DNA of 64,000 bases from CABMKH01 sp040797625 (GTDB taxonomy: Bacteria; Bacillota; Clostridia; Tissierellales; Tissierellaceae), in contig JBQHQH010000010.1 of NCBI GenBank assembly GCA_052067355.1, positions 17,908 to 81,907 on the forward strand. The letters are read 5' to 3'. Shown one piece after another: positions 25,634 through 35,606 of the stretch (position 1 is its first letter; every line of letters starts with the position of its first letter). The notes under the pieces are model-generated. The model did not search any database. It saw only the letters and a list, made by a program, of their open reading frames with translations, and was not told the origin of the DNA. The position numbers were made by a program, and so were the translations under genes.

Positions 25634-27922
25634 ATGGATATAAATGAATATATAGCGAAAACTTATCCTAAAAAAGAGACTATTCAACAACATACTGATA
25701 GACTAATAGAAAATTATAATATTTTAAAAAGTATATATGAAGGCTTGAAGGTTGATTGGGATATATTAGAATTAGCTTGTCTTTATCACGACCTAGGAAA
25801 GATGAATATAAAATTTCAACACAAATTGAAAAACAAAAAATTAAAAGATGAAATTCCACATGGTTTTTTAAGCATTGGATTTTTAGACATTAAAGAATTA
25901 AGAAAGAAGTATTCAAAAGATCAAATAAAAATATTGGTAAATGCAATAGCCTATCATCATGAAAGAAATTTCAAGTTTTCAGAATATGATGAAATAGTGA
26001 GGGAAGAAATAGAAATCATGAAAAAGGAAGCAGAAAAATTTAATTATAGCAAGATACCAAATTGCCAAGTATTTGGATTACCTAGTGCAAGATATATTGA
26101 CGGTAGTAGAGTCACAGAAGAAGATGGACAAGATGTTTTTTATAATTATATACTGGTTAAAGGCCTTTTAAATAGAATAGATTATGCTTCAAGTGCATAT
26201 GAACAGGTAGAAAGGAAGAATGATTTTCTAGAGAAAGCATTGGATAATATGATGAATAACTGGAGAAAAGAAAATGAAGATGTAGATTGGAATGATTTAC
26301 AAAAATATATGATAGTTAACAGAGATGAAAACATAATAGCTGTCGCTCAAACAGGTATGGGGAAAACAGAAGCAGGACTTTTATGGATAGGTAATAATAA
26401 AGGCTTTTTTACGTTACCTTTGAAGACCGCTATAAATGCAATCTATGACAGGGTGCGAAATGATATAGTTAAAGATAAAGTTGAAGAAAGAGTAGGGTTA
26501 CTTCATTCAGATACTTTTAGTGAATATATAAAAAGAGAAGAAGATGAAGAAGATAAACTTGAATTAGAAGAAATAGGAGTAAGTCAATATCATGAAAGAA
26601 CGAGACAATTAACTATGCCTCTTACAGTATGTACTATAGATCAATTGTTTGATTTTATATATAGATATAGAGGATTTGAACCCAAACTTGCAACTTTAGC
26701 TTATTCCAAAATAATTATAGATGAGATTCAAATGTACTCATCTGATTTAATTGCATATCTAGTATCGGGGCTTTTACACATTACAAAATTAGGAGGAAAA
26801 TTTGCAATATTGACAGCTACATTTCCACCATTTATAGGAGATTTATTAGAAAGAGAAGGAGTAAAATTTAAAAATCCAGATCCATTCATAGATGAAGACG
26901 AAAATAAAATAAGACATAGTATAAAAGTAAAAGATGAAATGATAAATGCAGATTTTATAATAAAAAATTATAATAAAAATAAAGTATTAGTGATTTGTAA
27001 TACAGTAAAAAAGGCTCAAGAGTTGTATGAAGAAATAAATGAGAAAAGATCAGCTTTAAATCAAGATATTAATTTATTTCATAGTAGTTTTATAAAAAGC
27101 GATAGAAGAGATAAGGAAAATGCAATTCTTAAATTAGGTAAGGAAAAGAATAGTGAAAGTTATGGAATTTGGATATGTACTCAAGTTGCAGAAGCTTCAC
27201 TAGATATAGATTTTGACATATTAATAACAGAATTATCAGATTTAAATGGATTGTTTCAAAGAATGGGCAGATGTTATAGAGGAAGGCCTTTTGATAAAGA
27301 AGGATATAATTGTTATGTATTTACTGGTGGAGATGAAAAATGTACAGGAGTGGGACCGGTTATAGATGACAAAATATTTGAGTATTCTAAAGAAGCATTG
27401 AAAAGTATAAAGGGAAAAATAAGTGAAGAAGAAAAAATAAATTTAATAAATAATGTATATACAACAGAAAAATTAGAAGGAACTGAATATTATAAGAAAA
27501 TTGTTAATACATTAAACTACGTAAAAAACTTGTATACAAATGAAATGGATAAGTCTCAAGCTAAAAAGATGTTTAGAAATATAAATTCAACAACAGTGAT
27601 TCCAGAGAGGATTTTCATACAAAATAAAGATAAAATAGAAAATCATATAAAAATTTTAAATGAAAAAAGAAAGAAAGATATGACAGATAAAGAAGCGGGA
27701 GATTTAAAGGTAAAAAGAGCTAAAGCAAGAGCAGAGTTAATGGATTATACATTATCTATACCTTTTTATTTGGTAAATCACAATAATACAGAAGAATTTG
27801 AAATAAATAAATATGAAAGTATAAATATATTTAAATGTAATTATGACAAATATAAGGGATTAACCCCAATAAAAGAATTGATAAGAGAAGAAGATATAAT
27901 ACCATGGAATAATATTGTATAA
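25634..27922 (+). CDS. cas3: CRISPR nuclease-helicase Cas3
   Basis: A 762-residue full-length Cas3. The N-terminal HD nuclease has LACLYHDLGKMN (HD near residue 55) and AYHHERNF. The superfamily 2 helicase has Walker A AQTGMGKTEAG, motif II IIDEIQ (DEIQ instead of the usual DEVH), motif III ILTATFPP and motif VI LFQRMGRCYRG. It unwinds and degrades DNA marked by Cascade. It is separated from cas5 by 47 nt and has its own GGAGG site. Confidence 0.94.
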   Translation: MDINEYIAKTYPKKETIQQHTDRLIENYNILKSIYEGLKVDWDILELACLYHDLGKMNIKFQHKLKNKKLKDEIPHGFLSIGFLDIKELRKKYSKDQIKILVNAIAYHHERNFKFSEYDEIVREEIEIMKKEAEKFNYSKIPNCQVFGLPSARYIDGSRVTEEDGQDVFYNYILVKGLLNRIDYASSAYEQVERKNDFLEKALDNMMNNWRKENEDVDWNDLQKYMIVNRDENIIAVAQTGMGKTEAGLLWIGNNKGFFTLPLKTAINAIYDRVRNDIVKDKVEERVGLLHSDTFSEYIKREEDEEDKLELEEIGVSQYHERTRQLTMPLTVCTIDQLFDFIYRYRGFEPKLATLAYSKIIIDEIQMYSSDLIAYLVSGLLHITKLGGKFAILTATFPPFIGDLLEREGVKFKNPDPFIDEDENKIRHSIKVKDEMINADFIIKNYNKNKVLVICNTVKKAQELYEEINEKRSALNQDINLFHSSFIKSDRRDKENAILKLGKEKNSESYGIWICTQVAEASLDIDFDILITELSDLNGLFQRMGRCYRGRPFDKEGYNCYVFTGGDEKCTGVGPVIDDKIFEYSKEALKSIKGKISEEEKINLINNVYTTEKLEGTEYYKKIVNTLNYVKNLYTNEMDKSQAKKMFRNINSTTVIPERIFIQNKDKIENHIKILNEKRKKDMTDKEAGDLKVKRAKARAELMDYTLSIPFYLVNHNNTEEFEINKYESINIFKCNYDKYKGLTPIKELIREEDIIPWNNIV

Positions 27923-27935
27923 AGTCGGTGATACC

Positions 27936-28427
27936 ATGAAGAAAATAACAGGCGTAATGGTTTACTATTATTTTATATGCAAGAGAAAACTATGGTATTT
28001 TAAAAATGATGTAAATATGGAACATAATAGTGGATTAGTAGGGATAGGTAAATTAATTGATGAAAATTCTTACGATAGAGAGAAAAAGCACATCTTGATT
28101 GATGAAAGTATTAATATTGATTTTTTAAAGGATTGGAAAGTTATACATGAAGTCAAAAAATCAAGAAAGTTAGATGAGGCTGCAAAATGGCAACTTAAAT
28201 ATTATATTTGGACTCTACGAAATAAAGGTGTTGATATAGAGAAAGGGATATTGGATTATCCCCTGTTGAGAAAAAGGGAAGAAATCTTTTTAACTATTTC
28301 TGAAGAAAAAGAATTAATGGAGGTTTTAGAACAAATTAAGAATATTATTAATATGGACCTACCTCCCAAAGTTATTAACAAATCATTCTGTAAGAGATGT
28401 GCGTATTATGAACTTTGCTATATATAG
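27936..28427 (+). CDS. cas4: CRISPR adaptation exonuclease Cas4
   Basis: The start is placed at the ATG of MKKITGVMVYYYFICKRKLW, preceded by TCGGTGATACC; the upstream in-frame ATG lies within cas3. The 163-residue RecB-like nuclease has the first cluster cysteine in ICKRKLW, the nuclease motif HEVKKSRK with a downstream QLKYYIW, and the C-terminal CKRCAYYELC for a [4Fe-4S] cluster. Cas4 trims prespacers and sets PAM choice. Confidence 0.92.
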   Translation: MKKITGVMVYYYFICKRKLWYFKNDVNMEHNSGLVGIGKLIDENSYDREKKHILIDESINIDFLKDWKVIHEVKKSRKLDEAAKWQLKYYIWTLRNKGVDIEKGILDYPLLRKREEIFLTISEEKELMEVLEQIKNIINMDLPPKVINKSFCKRCAYYELCYI

Positions 28428-28438
28428 GAGGGGAGGAA

Positions 28439-29431
28439 TTGGGAGAAACATTCTATATTCTAAAAGATGGAGATTTAAGAAGAAAAGATAATAGTGTGAT
28501 AATTACAAGTTTAGAAGGTACTGAAAAAAATCTTAAAGCTGAAGTTACTGACGAAGTATATCTTTTTGGAGAGATTAGTTTAAATACAAAATTATTAAAC
28601 TTTATATCACAGAAAGGGATTATACTACATGTATTTAACTATTATGGGTTTTATAGTGGAAGCTATTATCCTAGAGAAACAAATATAAGTGGATATCTAT
28701 TGGTACAGCAAGTAAGAGCTTATGATAATGAAGAAAAAAGATTAGAAATTGCTAAAGAAATATTAAAAGCTTCATCTTATAATATTTATAGGAACCTCAG
28801 GTATTACAACGGAAGAGGAATTAACTTAAAGGAAGCAATGAGAAATATTGACAGCTTGATAAATAAATTGGACTATGGAAAATCTATCAATGAAATTATG
28901 GGTATTGAAGGTAATATTAGAAAGACATATTATTCTACTTGGAATGACATTGTAAAACAGGATATTAATTTTAAAAAGAGAGTAAAAAGGCCACCAGATA
29001 ACATGATCAACACTTTAATATCATTTATAAATAGTTTAATTTATACTACAACACTAGGTGAAATATATAAGACACAGTTGAATCCAACAATAAGCTTTTT
29101 ACATGAGCCAGGAACGAAGAGATTTTCACTATCTTTGGATATTTCAGAAGTTTTTAAGCCTTTAATTGGAGATAGAATGATATTTTCTATGCTTAATAAG
29201 AACCAAATAACAGAAGAAGATTTTGAAAAGGAATCTAATTTTCTATATTTAAAGGAATCAGGTAAAAGAAAGATACTTATGGAATATGATAAGAGATTGG
29301 AAAGCACTATATCTCACAAGGAGTTAGGAAGAGATGTTTCTTATAGGTATTTAATCAGACTAGAGTGTTATAAACTCATTAAACATCTAATTGGGGAAAA
29401 GGAATACTCTGGATTTAAAATATGGTGGTGA
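28439..29431 (+). CDS. cas1: CRISPR integrase Cas1
   Basis: The start is a TTG (GETFYILKDGDLRR follows) right after GGAGGGGAGGAA; the in-frame ATG further up overlaps the end of cas4. The 330-residue protein has the beta-rich N-terminal domain and a helical catalytic domain with the active-site region TTLGEIYKTQLNPTISFLHE and the conserved RFSLSLDISEVFKPLIGDR. It joins new spacers at the leader end together with Cas2. Confidence 0.93.
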   Translation: MGETFYILKDGDLRRKDNSVIITSLEGTEKNLKAEVTDEVYLFGEISLNTKLLNFISQKGIILHVFNYYGFYSGSYYPRETNISGYLLVQQVRAYDNEEKRLEIAKEILKASSYNIYRNLRYYNGRGINLKEAMRNIDSLINKLDYGKSINEIMGIEGNIRKTYYSTWNDIVKQDINFKKRVKRPPDNMINTLISFINSLIYTTTLGEIYKTQLNPTISFLHEPGTKRFSLSLDISEVFKPLIGDRMIFSMLNKNQITEEDFEKESNFLYLKESGKRKILMEYDKRLESTISHKELGRDVSYRYLIRLECYKLIKHLIGEKEYSGFKIWW

Positions 29432-29437
29432 TATTAT

Positions 29438-29716
29438 ATGTATATAGTTCTTGTATATGATATAATAGCTGATGAAGAGGGAGCAAAGGTATCGAGAAAT
29501 GTATTTAAAACTTGTAAAAAGTATTTGACTAATATTCAAAAATCTGTATTTGAAGGAAATCTTACAGAATTAAATTATATGAGATTAAAAACGGAGTTAA
29601 ACAAATATCTCAGAACAGATAGAGATTCTTTACTTGTATTTAAAAGTAGAGATGAAAAATGGCTAGAGAAGGAATTTTTAGGAATAATAGATGATAAAAC
29701 ATCTAATTTTTTTTAA
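29438..29716 (+). CDS. cas2: CRISPR adaptation protein Cas2
   Basis: A 92-residue ferredoxin-like protein starting MYIVLVYDI, with the conserved Asp of the first strand, followed by KYLTNIQKSVFEGNLT and ending in a short basic/acid tail. It starts 6 nt after cas1 and closes the cas operon. Confidence 0.93.
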   Translation: MYIVLVYDIIADEEGAKVSRNVFKTCKKYLTNIQKSVFEGNLTELNYMRLKTELNKYLRTDRDSLLVFKSRDEKWLEKEFLGIIDDKTSNFF

Positions 29717-29901
29717 TAATATTTTTGTCGACCAATAGTAGTGTAAAATACACTGTGTATCGACAAGTCTCTGATTATAGGCGATTTAATGTGGAATATG
29801 ATAATATAGACCTAAAAAGTATCATACGTAGACTTAAAAAAGAGGACATTGACAAAATCTTACTACGGATATAAGTGAAATCAATGAGTAGAGAAGGACG
29901 C
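29717..29901 (+). promoter_or_regulatory. CRISPR leader with hairpin and promoter-like element
   Basis: The 185-nt leader begins with an inverted repeat: TTGTCGA and TCGACAA enclose an inner AGTGTA-AAA-TACACT stem (29727-29765), likely a cas2 terminator. A TTGACA with a 15-nt spacer and TATAAG at 29849-29875 is the best promoter for the array, about 27 nt before the first repeat. The base composition is AT-rich as expected of leaders. Confidence 0.7.
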
Positions 29902-32900
29902 CTTTTAATAGAACTACAGTAGAATGTAAATGTCCTTATCAGAATCTAGTAAACCTACGTATGCATACTTTTAATAGAACTACAGTAGAATGTAAATTGA
30001 TCTTTTGTGACTTTATTGCCATTGGCGAATCTACTTTTAATAGAACTACAGTAGAATGTAAATATCTCATTATATCCCTTGGGTTCATTAGTGTCATATC
30101 TTTTAATAGAACTACAGTAGAATGTAAATCAAAATACCTTGACTAATGGAGTCAATTATCGTGCTCTTTTAATAGAACTACAGTAGAATGTAAATAATAT
30201 TGTTTAACAAAACATGCTTAATTGAGTGTCTCTTTTAATAGAACTACAGTAGAATGTAAATCTGCTATAGGTGCATTTGTAAATGCTATGAAGTCCGCTT
30301 TTAATAGAACTACAGTAGAATGTAAATTTTTTAACATTACAGGTTCTAATTCTATAAACTCTCCTTTTAATAGAACTACAGTAGAATGTAAATTTGCCAT
30401 AGCTACTGTTCCTCTTTCACCCATAGAACCTTTTAATAGAACTACAGTAGAATGTAAATTAGCACCCTCCTGATTAAAATTAAGTTTAAAAAGGGCTTTT
30501 AATAGAACTACAGTAGAATGTAAATCTAGTTTTCTTAATTCATTTATACTGCCAAACCTCACTTTTAATAGAACTACAGTAGAATGTAAATTTCATTATA
30601 GTTTCAATGTTTGAGTTAATCCTATAATCTTTTAATAGAACTACAGTAGAATGTAAATTACAATTATATACAGTACAATCGGATACTCTATATACTTTTA
30701 ATAGAACTACAGTAGAATGTAAATACAGGAGCACAGGATAAAGCAGATGCAGCATTAAACCTTTTAATAGAACTACAGTAGAATGTAAATTGAATTTACC
30801 AGGTATCCATTTTTTATGATTTCTAGCTTTTAATAGAACTACAGTAGAATGTAAATCTCTTATAATAATAATCATCCCCTATATAGTGATTTCTTTTAAT
30901 AGAACTACAGTAGAATGTAAATGCCCTTCCTTATTATGCAAAGATCTTAATTTTATCTCTTTTAATAGAACTACAGTAGAATGTAAATGTAAATTATTCG
31001 TTGCAAGATGGAGAGTTTTATGCCCCTTTTAATAGAACTACAGTAGAATGTAAATAGAAACTAGCGGTCATAATTCCTACCACGAAGGAAACTTTTAATA
31101 GAACTACAGTAGAATGTAAATACCAGCCATAGCCATGTATTTCAGCCCTTCTGATGCCTTTTAATAGAACTACAGTAGAATGTAAATGAATCTATTATAT
31201 TAGAATCCGTCCTCGAAGGAATGGCTTTTAATAGAACTACAGTAGAATGTAAATGAAGGTAAAAGCACATTGGACTTTAGAGGGACAGTTACTTTTAATA
31301 GAACTACAGTAGAATGTAAATATTGTAGGAGTTGGAACCTTAGCAACTAAATTAGGACTTTTAATAGAACTACAGTAGAATGTAAATGAAATACTAGCAA
31401 TAGTAGATGGTGGAGAATGGGACTTTTAATAGAACTACAGTAGAATGTAAATTGTCATTATGATACATATATCCTCTTACAAAAGCATATCTTTTAATAG
31501 AACTACAGTAGAATGTAAATTTTTGCAAGAAGGTAGATGGATATCCACACTGGGTGCCTTTTAATAGAACTACAGTAGAATGTAAATGCAGAAGTAATAG
31601 TATTAACAGCCGGTGTGGACGTTCTTTTAATAGAACTACAGTAGAATGTAAATGATACTTTTATAGCTGGAGAAGAAGGACCGGAACTTCTTTTAATAGA
31701 ACTACAGTAGAATGTAAATTTGTTTTTAGTTGTTTACCTAAGTCCTTAATATCAACTTTTAATAGAACTACAGTAGAATGTAAATATAATTTCCTTTTCT
31801 TCTTTAGTAATCTTTATTTCTCTTTTAATAGAACTACAGTAGAATGTAAATGTCCACATATTCAACGTGTTCCTCGGCTTGTTTTTGGCTTTTAATAGAA
31901 CTACAGTAGAATGTAAATACACTAGATTTACCTGTTGATTTAGCATTTTGGCTATCTTTTAATAGAACTACAGTAGAATGTAAATATGGAATTTCACCTT
32001 CATAAGAGTTTTGATTAAGTACTTTTAATAGAACTACAGTAGAATGTAAATACCCCAAGTGAAGGCTCTATAATGTTTCCATCTTTACTTTTAATAGAAC
32101 TACAGTAGAATGTAAATAGAGCCTAGCTTTTTAGGTTGTAGTGATTATTACTACTTTTAATAGAACTACAGTAGAATGTAAATGTCGAATGTTATAGTCC
32201 ATCCTCTATTGTTCTGACCCTTTTAATAGAACTACAGTAGAATGTAAATTTAATTCTTCTGTTTCTGTTGACTCCTTTGTTTCTACTTTTAATAGAACTA
32301 CAGTAGAATGTAAATCTTTATAGTGGTGTTTAAAGAGGTGATAAAATGGCACTTTTAATAGAACTACAGTAGAATGTAAATCAGGGTAAAGAAGGTAAGC
32401 AAGGTCCTCAAGGAATACTTTTAATAGAACTACAGTAGAATGTAAATTTTGATTTCCTATACTTAGGTAAAAGTGGAGGACATCTTTTAATAGAACTACA
32501 GTAGAATGTAAATAAGATATAGCAGATTTTGACGGGGCTTTGGAAGACACTTTTAATAGAACTACAGTAGAATGTAAATAGATATGTTGGATTTAGGACC
32601 TACATGGCTAGATAGCTTTTAATAGAACTACAGTAGAATGTAAATGAGCCACCTAAACCAGAATTGACAGAAGAACAAAAACTTTTAATAGAACTACAGT
32701 AGAATGTAAATAGTTATTTGGTTTAGGGCTAAAAGCATTGCCTATTGCTTTTAATAGAACTACAGTAGAATGTAAATACAAAAAAGCCTGACTGGGACAA
32801 TATGGCTAAGGCCTTTTAATAGAACTACAGTAGAATGTAAATTTATTTTTTCTAAATCATCATTACTGTAGTTATCCGCTTTTAATAGAACTACAGTAGA

Positions 32901-33437
32901 ATGTAAATTTATAATACTAGCATCTATATCACCTCTTTCAAGTGACTTTTAATAGAACTACAGTAGAATGTAAATGGAAAACCTGGTCTAATAATTTGTG
33001 ATGATTAACTCCTTTTAATAGAACTACAGTAGAATGTAAATACCAAAGCGATACTAGATCATGTTGATGTTGAAGATCTTTTAATAGAACTACAGTAGAA
33101 TGTAAATATTTCTATACATAGCATATCCTGCAGCAACAACTGCCTTTTAATAGAACTACAGTAGAATGTAAATTTGTCAAGGTTTATCCAAGTTGAACCA
33201 TCTTCACTTCTTTTAATAGAACTACAGTAGAATGTAAATGTACAAAAAGGCGACGACACCTGTACAAAAAGGCGACTTTTAATAGAACTATAGTAGAATG
33301 TAAAAGATACACAAACACTTCAGCTATGCCCAGTAAATATTCTTTTAATAGAACTATAGTAGAATGTAAATCATTGTGAAAAACCTTTTGATCCAACTGA
33401 AATAAATCTTTTAATAGAACTACAGTAGAATATAAAT
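29902..33437 (+). CRISPR. CRISPR array, 54 repeats and 53 spacers
   Basis: The 30-nt repeat begins CTTTTAATAGAAC, continues TACAGTAGAATGTAAAT and recurs with a period of 65-68 nt, giving spacers of 35-38 nt (mostly 36). I counted 54 repeat starts from 29902 to 33408. The first 51 show no difference that I could see. The last three differ: repeat 52 (33276) has a C-to-T and a terminal T-to-A change, repeat 53 (33342) has the C-to-T change, and repeat 54 (33408) has G-to-A (AATATAAAT). This marks the right end as leader-distal, and the leader and cas2 lie to the left, so transcription is on the plus strand. The 3' end AATGTAAAT matches the type I-B handle style. Confidence 0.99.
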
Positions 33438-33491
33438 CCAATAAGGTGATATTATACGCTTATATCCGATCTTTAACTAGGTCACACAAAA

Positions 33492-33517
33492 CCCCCTATG
33501 GCATTCACCATAGGGGG
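33492..33517. terminator. Terminator between the array and the GNAT gene
   Basis: CCCCCTATGG-CATTCA-CCATAGGGGG, a 10-bp perfect stem. Read on the minus strand it is followed by TTTTGTG, so it mainly ends the GNAT gene and may also stop array transcripts. Confidence 0.8.
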
Positions 33518-33527
33518 CATAATCATT

Positions 33528-33962
33528 TTATAATTCTTTAACCATATCTATATGGGGTATAGTGTGATAGTCAAAAGGTTCACTAATGGTTTTATAGCCG
33601 AGTTTATGGTAGAATTCTTCTACAGCCACTCTTCCCATTAAATTTACCTTAGTGTATCCTCTTTTACGGGCTATATCTTCAACATATTCCATAAGATATG
33701 TTCCCAACCCTTTTTTACGATGTTTTTCAAGTATTGCTACGCTTTTAATCCTGGCAGTTTCCTTATTATCTTCTGTTAAAAATATAGTAGCTATCATATC
33801 ATCACCCATATATGCTCCGAACATATCCATATCCTTATCTCCAGTTAAGTCTTCATCCCTAATATCCATACCCCAAGGTTTGCGGAAAGCTTCGTTTCTG
33901 ATGTCAATAGATTTTTCATATTCCTTCGTTCCATAGACGATACTTTTAATAGTAATATTCAT
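33528..33962 (-). CDS. GNAT-family N-acetyltransferase
   Basis: A 144-residue GNAT protein. The acetyl-CoA binding motif A region is IKSVAILEKHRKKGLGTYLMEYVEDIA (R/Q-x-x-G-x-G/A as KKGLGT). The motif B region is VNLMGRVAVEEFYHKLGYKTIS, where the AVEEFYHKLGY segment is the common GNAT C-terminal signature. The substrate is unknown. It ends in a strong terminator and is monocistronic. Confidence 0.85.
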   Translation of the reverse strand: MNITIKSIVYGTKEYEKSIDIRNEAFRKPWGMDIRDEDLTGDKDMDMFGAYMGDDMIATIFLTEDNKETARIKSVAILEKHRKKGLGTYLMEYVEDIARKRGYTKVNLMGRVAVEEFYHKLGYKTISEPFDYHTIPHIDMVKEL

Positions 33963-34267
33963 ATCATCATCCCCTTTTTAAATCAAAGATATAGCAAAGA
34001 AAACAAGTTGTCAAGAGATATCTCTTATAGATTAAATATAATGACATAGAAAGTAGTGAAAAAATAAGGAATTTTAGATATGGTATAGAATTAAATTAGA
34101 GATTATATTATTCAGGTAAAAAGAGTTTGCCCTATAGTGATGATAGATATATAAATTTAATAGTATTATGGAAAAAATCAACAAGTTAGTGAAAGGCTAA
34201 ATCAAATTATTAATAAAATTGAATTACAGTAACATCTCTAGTTTTAGCTTGTGTATCTATTATATAA
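33963..34267. other. 305-nt AT-rich intergenic gap
   Basis: It should hold the minus-strand promoter of the GNAT gene (GGGGATGA ribosome site next to its start). Otherwise I see no ORF, repeat or stable hairpin. Confidence 0.5.
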
Positions 34268-35458
34268 TTATGGTTTATTTATCTTCTTATATTGTTTAGG
34301 AGTAATTCCTTCTATTTTCTTAAAACTTCGACTAAAATATGAATAACTTTTATATCCTACTAAATATGAAATCTGCGTCCAAGTTAAATTTGTTTTTTCA
34401 AAGATATCTTTAGATTTATTAATTCTATAATTAGCTAAGTATTCAGAAAAACTACAACCTACCTCTTCGTTAAAAAGCGTACTTAAATGACTTCTAGAAA
34501 TATGAGCGACCTCCGCTAGATTAGAAAGAGATAAGTCATTCATATATTGCTCGGAAACATATTTTTTTATAAAGGACACATAATCATAATGTCCTAAAAT
34601 TCCTGATAACATGTTTTCGTATAACTCATCACTAATATCAGAACCTGCAGTTTTAAATTCCAAAGTAGTTTCTGTTATAGCCTCTTCTGATGGAATTCTC
34701 TCAAAAGTTGAACCTCCTATATATCCATCTGTAGATGTATTGTCATACATATATTTTAAATCTATTGTGGAAGTAATAGGTCCACCATAAATCATTTTTA
34801 TTATATTACTATTTATTTTATTTATTTCCTCAAAAATAGCTTCTGTTTTTTCTACACTTCTTTTTAAAGAGATAACTTTCTTGGCACCTAAGATACCTCC
34901 TTGAGTTAGTCCTAAATGAGAACATATTATATCTGCACCTACATTTGCCATTTTAATAGCTTCTTCCTTTGTAAAGACAAATGCTATTGTTAAAAGATCT
35001 TTTTCGTTAGCTATTTTAATAGCTTCAACCTCTAAATCATATCCTAAACCCTCTTCTTCCAAAGCATTTCTAAAATTACCATCAATTATTCCTACTGTAG
35101 GATAATTATTTATACCAGCAAATCCTAGTTTTTTTATCTTATCCAAATAATTTGATATTCTAATTGTTGGATCTGTCGCACATAATCCAAAGAAAATTGG
35201 AGTATTAGGAATTCTAGTTAGAATTTCTTTAGAAGCAAAATCCATAACAGATTTATTACAATTTTCATAGGGTAAGTATCCACCTAAAGCCCCTAAACCT
35301 GATTGTCTATATTTCCCAGAATTAAGAGCAAGAATGAAATCAGCCCCTCCTTTTACAGCATATTTAGCTGATAAACCAGAACCAGCAGCAACTCCTATCA
35401 AATGTTTATTGTTTTTTAACTGATTTTTAAACCTGTTTAAAATTTGGTTTTTATCCAT
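34268..35458 (-). CDS. TIM-barrel sensor domain fused to an AraC-type DNA-binding domain
   Basis: A 396-residue protein in two parts. Residues 1 to about 275 are a TIM-barrel of the phosphoenolpyruvate-hydrolase-like/signal-transduction family (GVAAGSGLSAKYAVKGGADF, LNSGKYRQSGLGALGGYLP, NNYPTVGIIDGNFR), the same fold and motifs as the enzyme at 36842. Residues about 295-396 are an AraC double helix-turn-helix (LAEVAHISRSHLSTLFNEE, SYLVGYKSYSYFSRSFKK). It is transcribed away from the enzyme pair at 35607-37672, so it probably senses a ligand shared with that enzyme and controls the divergent operon. Confidence 0.85.
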   Translation of the reverse strand: MDKNQILNRFKNQLKNNKHLIGVAAGSGLSAKYAVKGGADFILALNSGKYRQSGLGALGGYLPYENCNKSVMDFASKEILTRIPNTPIFFGLCATDPTIRISNYLDKIKKLGFAGINNYPTVGIIDGNFRNALEEEGLGYDLEVEAIKIANEKDLLTIAFVFTKEEAIKMANVGADIICSHLGLTQGGILGAKKVISLKRSVEKTEAIFEEINKINSNIIKMIYGGPITSTIDLKYMYDNTSTDGYIGGSTFERIPSEEAITETTLEFKTAGSDISDELYENMLSGILGHYDYVSFIKKYVSEQYMNDLSLSNLAEVAHISRSHLSTLFNEEVGCSFSEYLANYRINKSKDIFEKTNLTWTQISYLVGYKSYSYFSRSFKKIEGITPKQYKKINKP

Positions 35459-35606
35459 AATGACACCCCTAATTTACAAATATTCTAACTAATTCAGACA
35501 AATTTAAAACTTTATACAACAATATTTCATATATCTTAACTATATCATAATATATAATAAAATTATAAAGTGAATATATTTTCAGCGATAATTGGAGGGA
35601 TTCTGT

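Noticed and set aside
29961..33441. Several ORFs of 60-145 codons inside the CRISPR region with repeated FNRTTVECK or LHSTVVLLK motifs
   Set aside because: They are translations of the CRISPR repeat in various frames with no ribosome sites; the direct-repeat period explains them fully.
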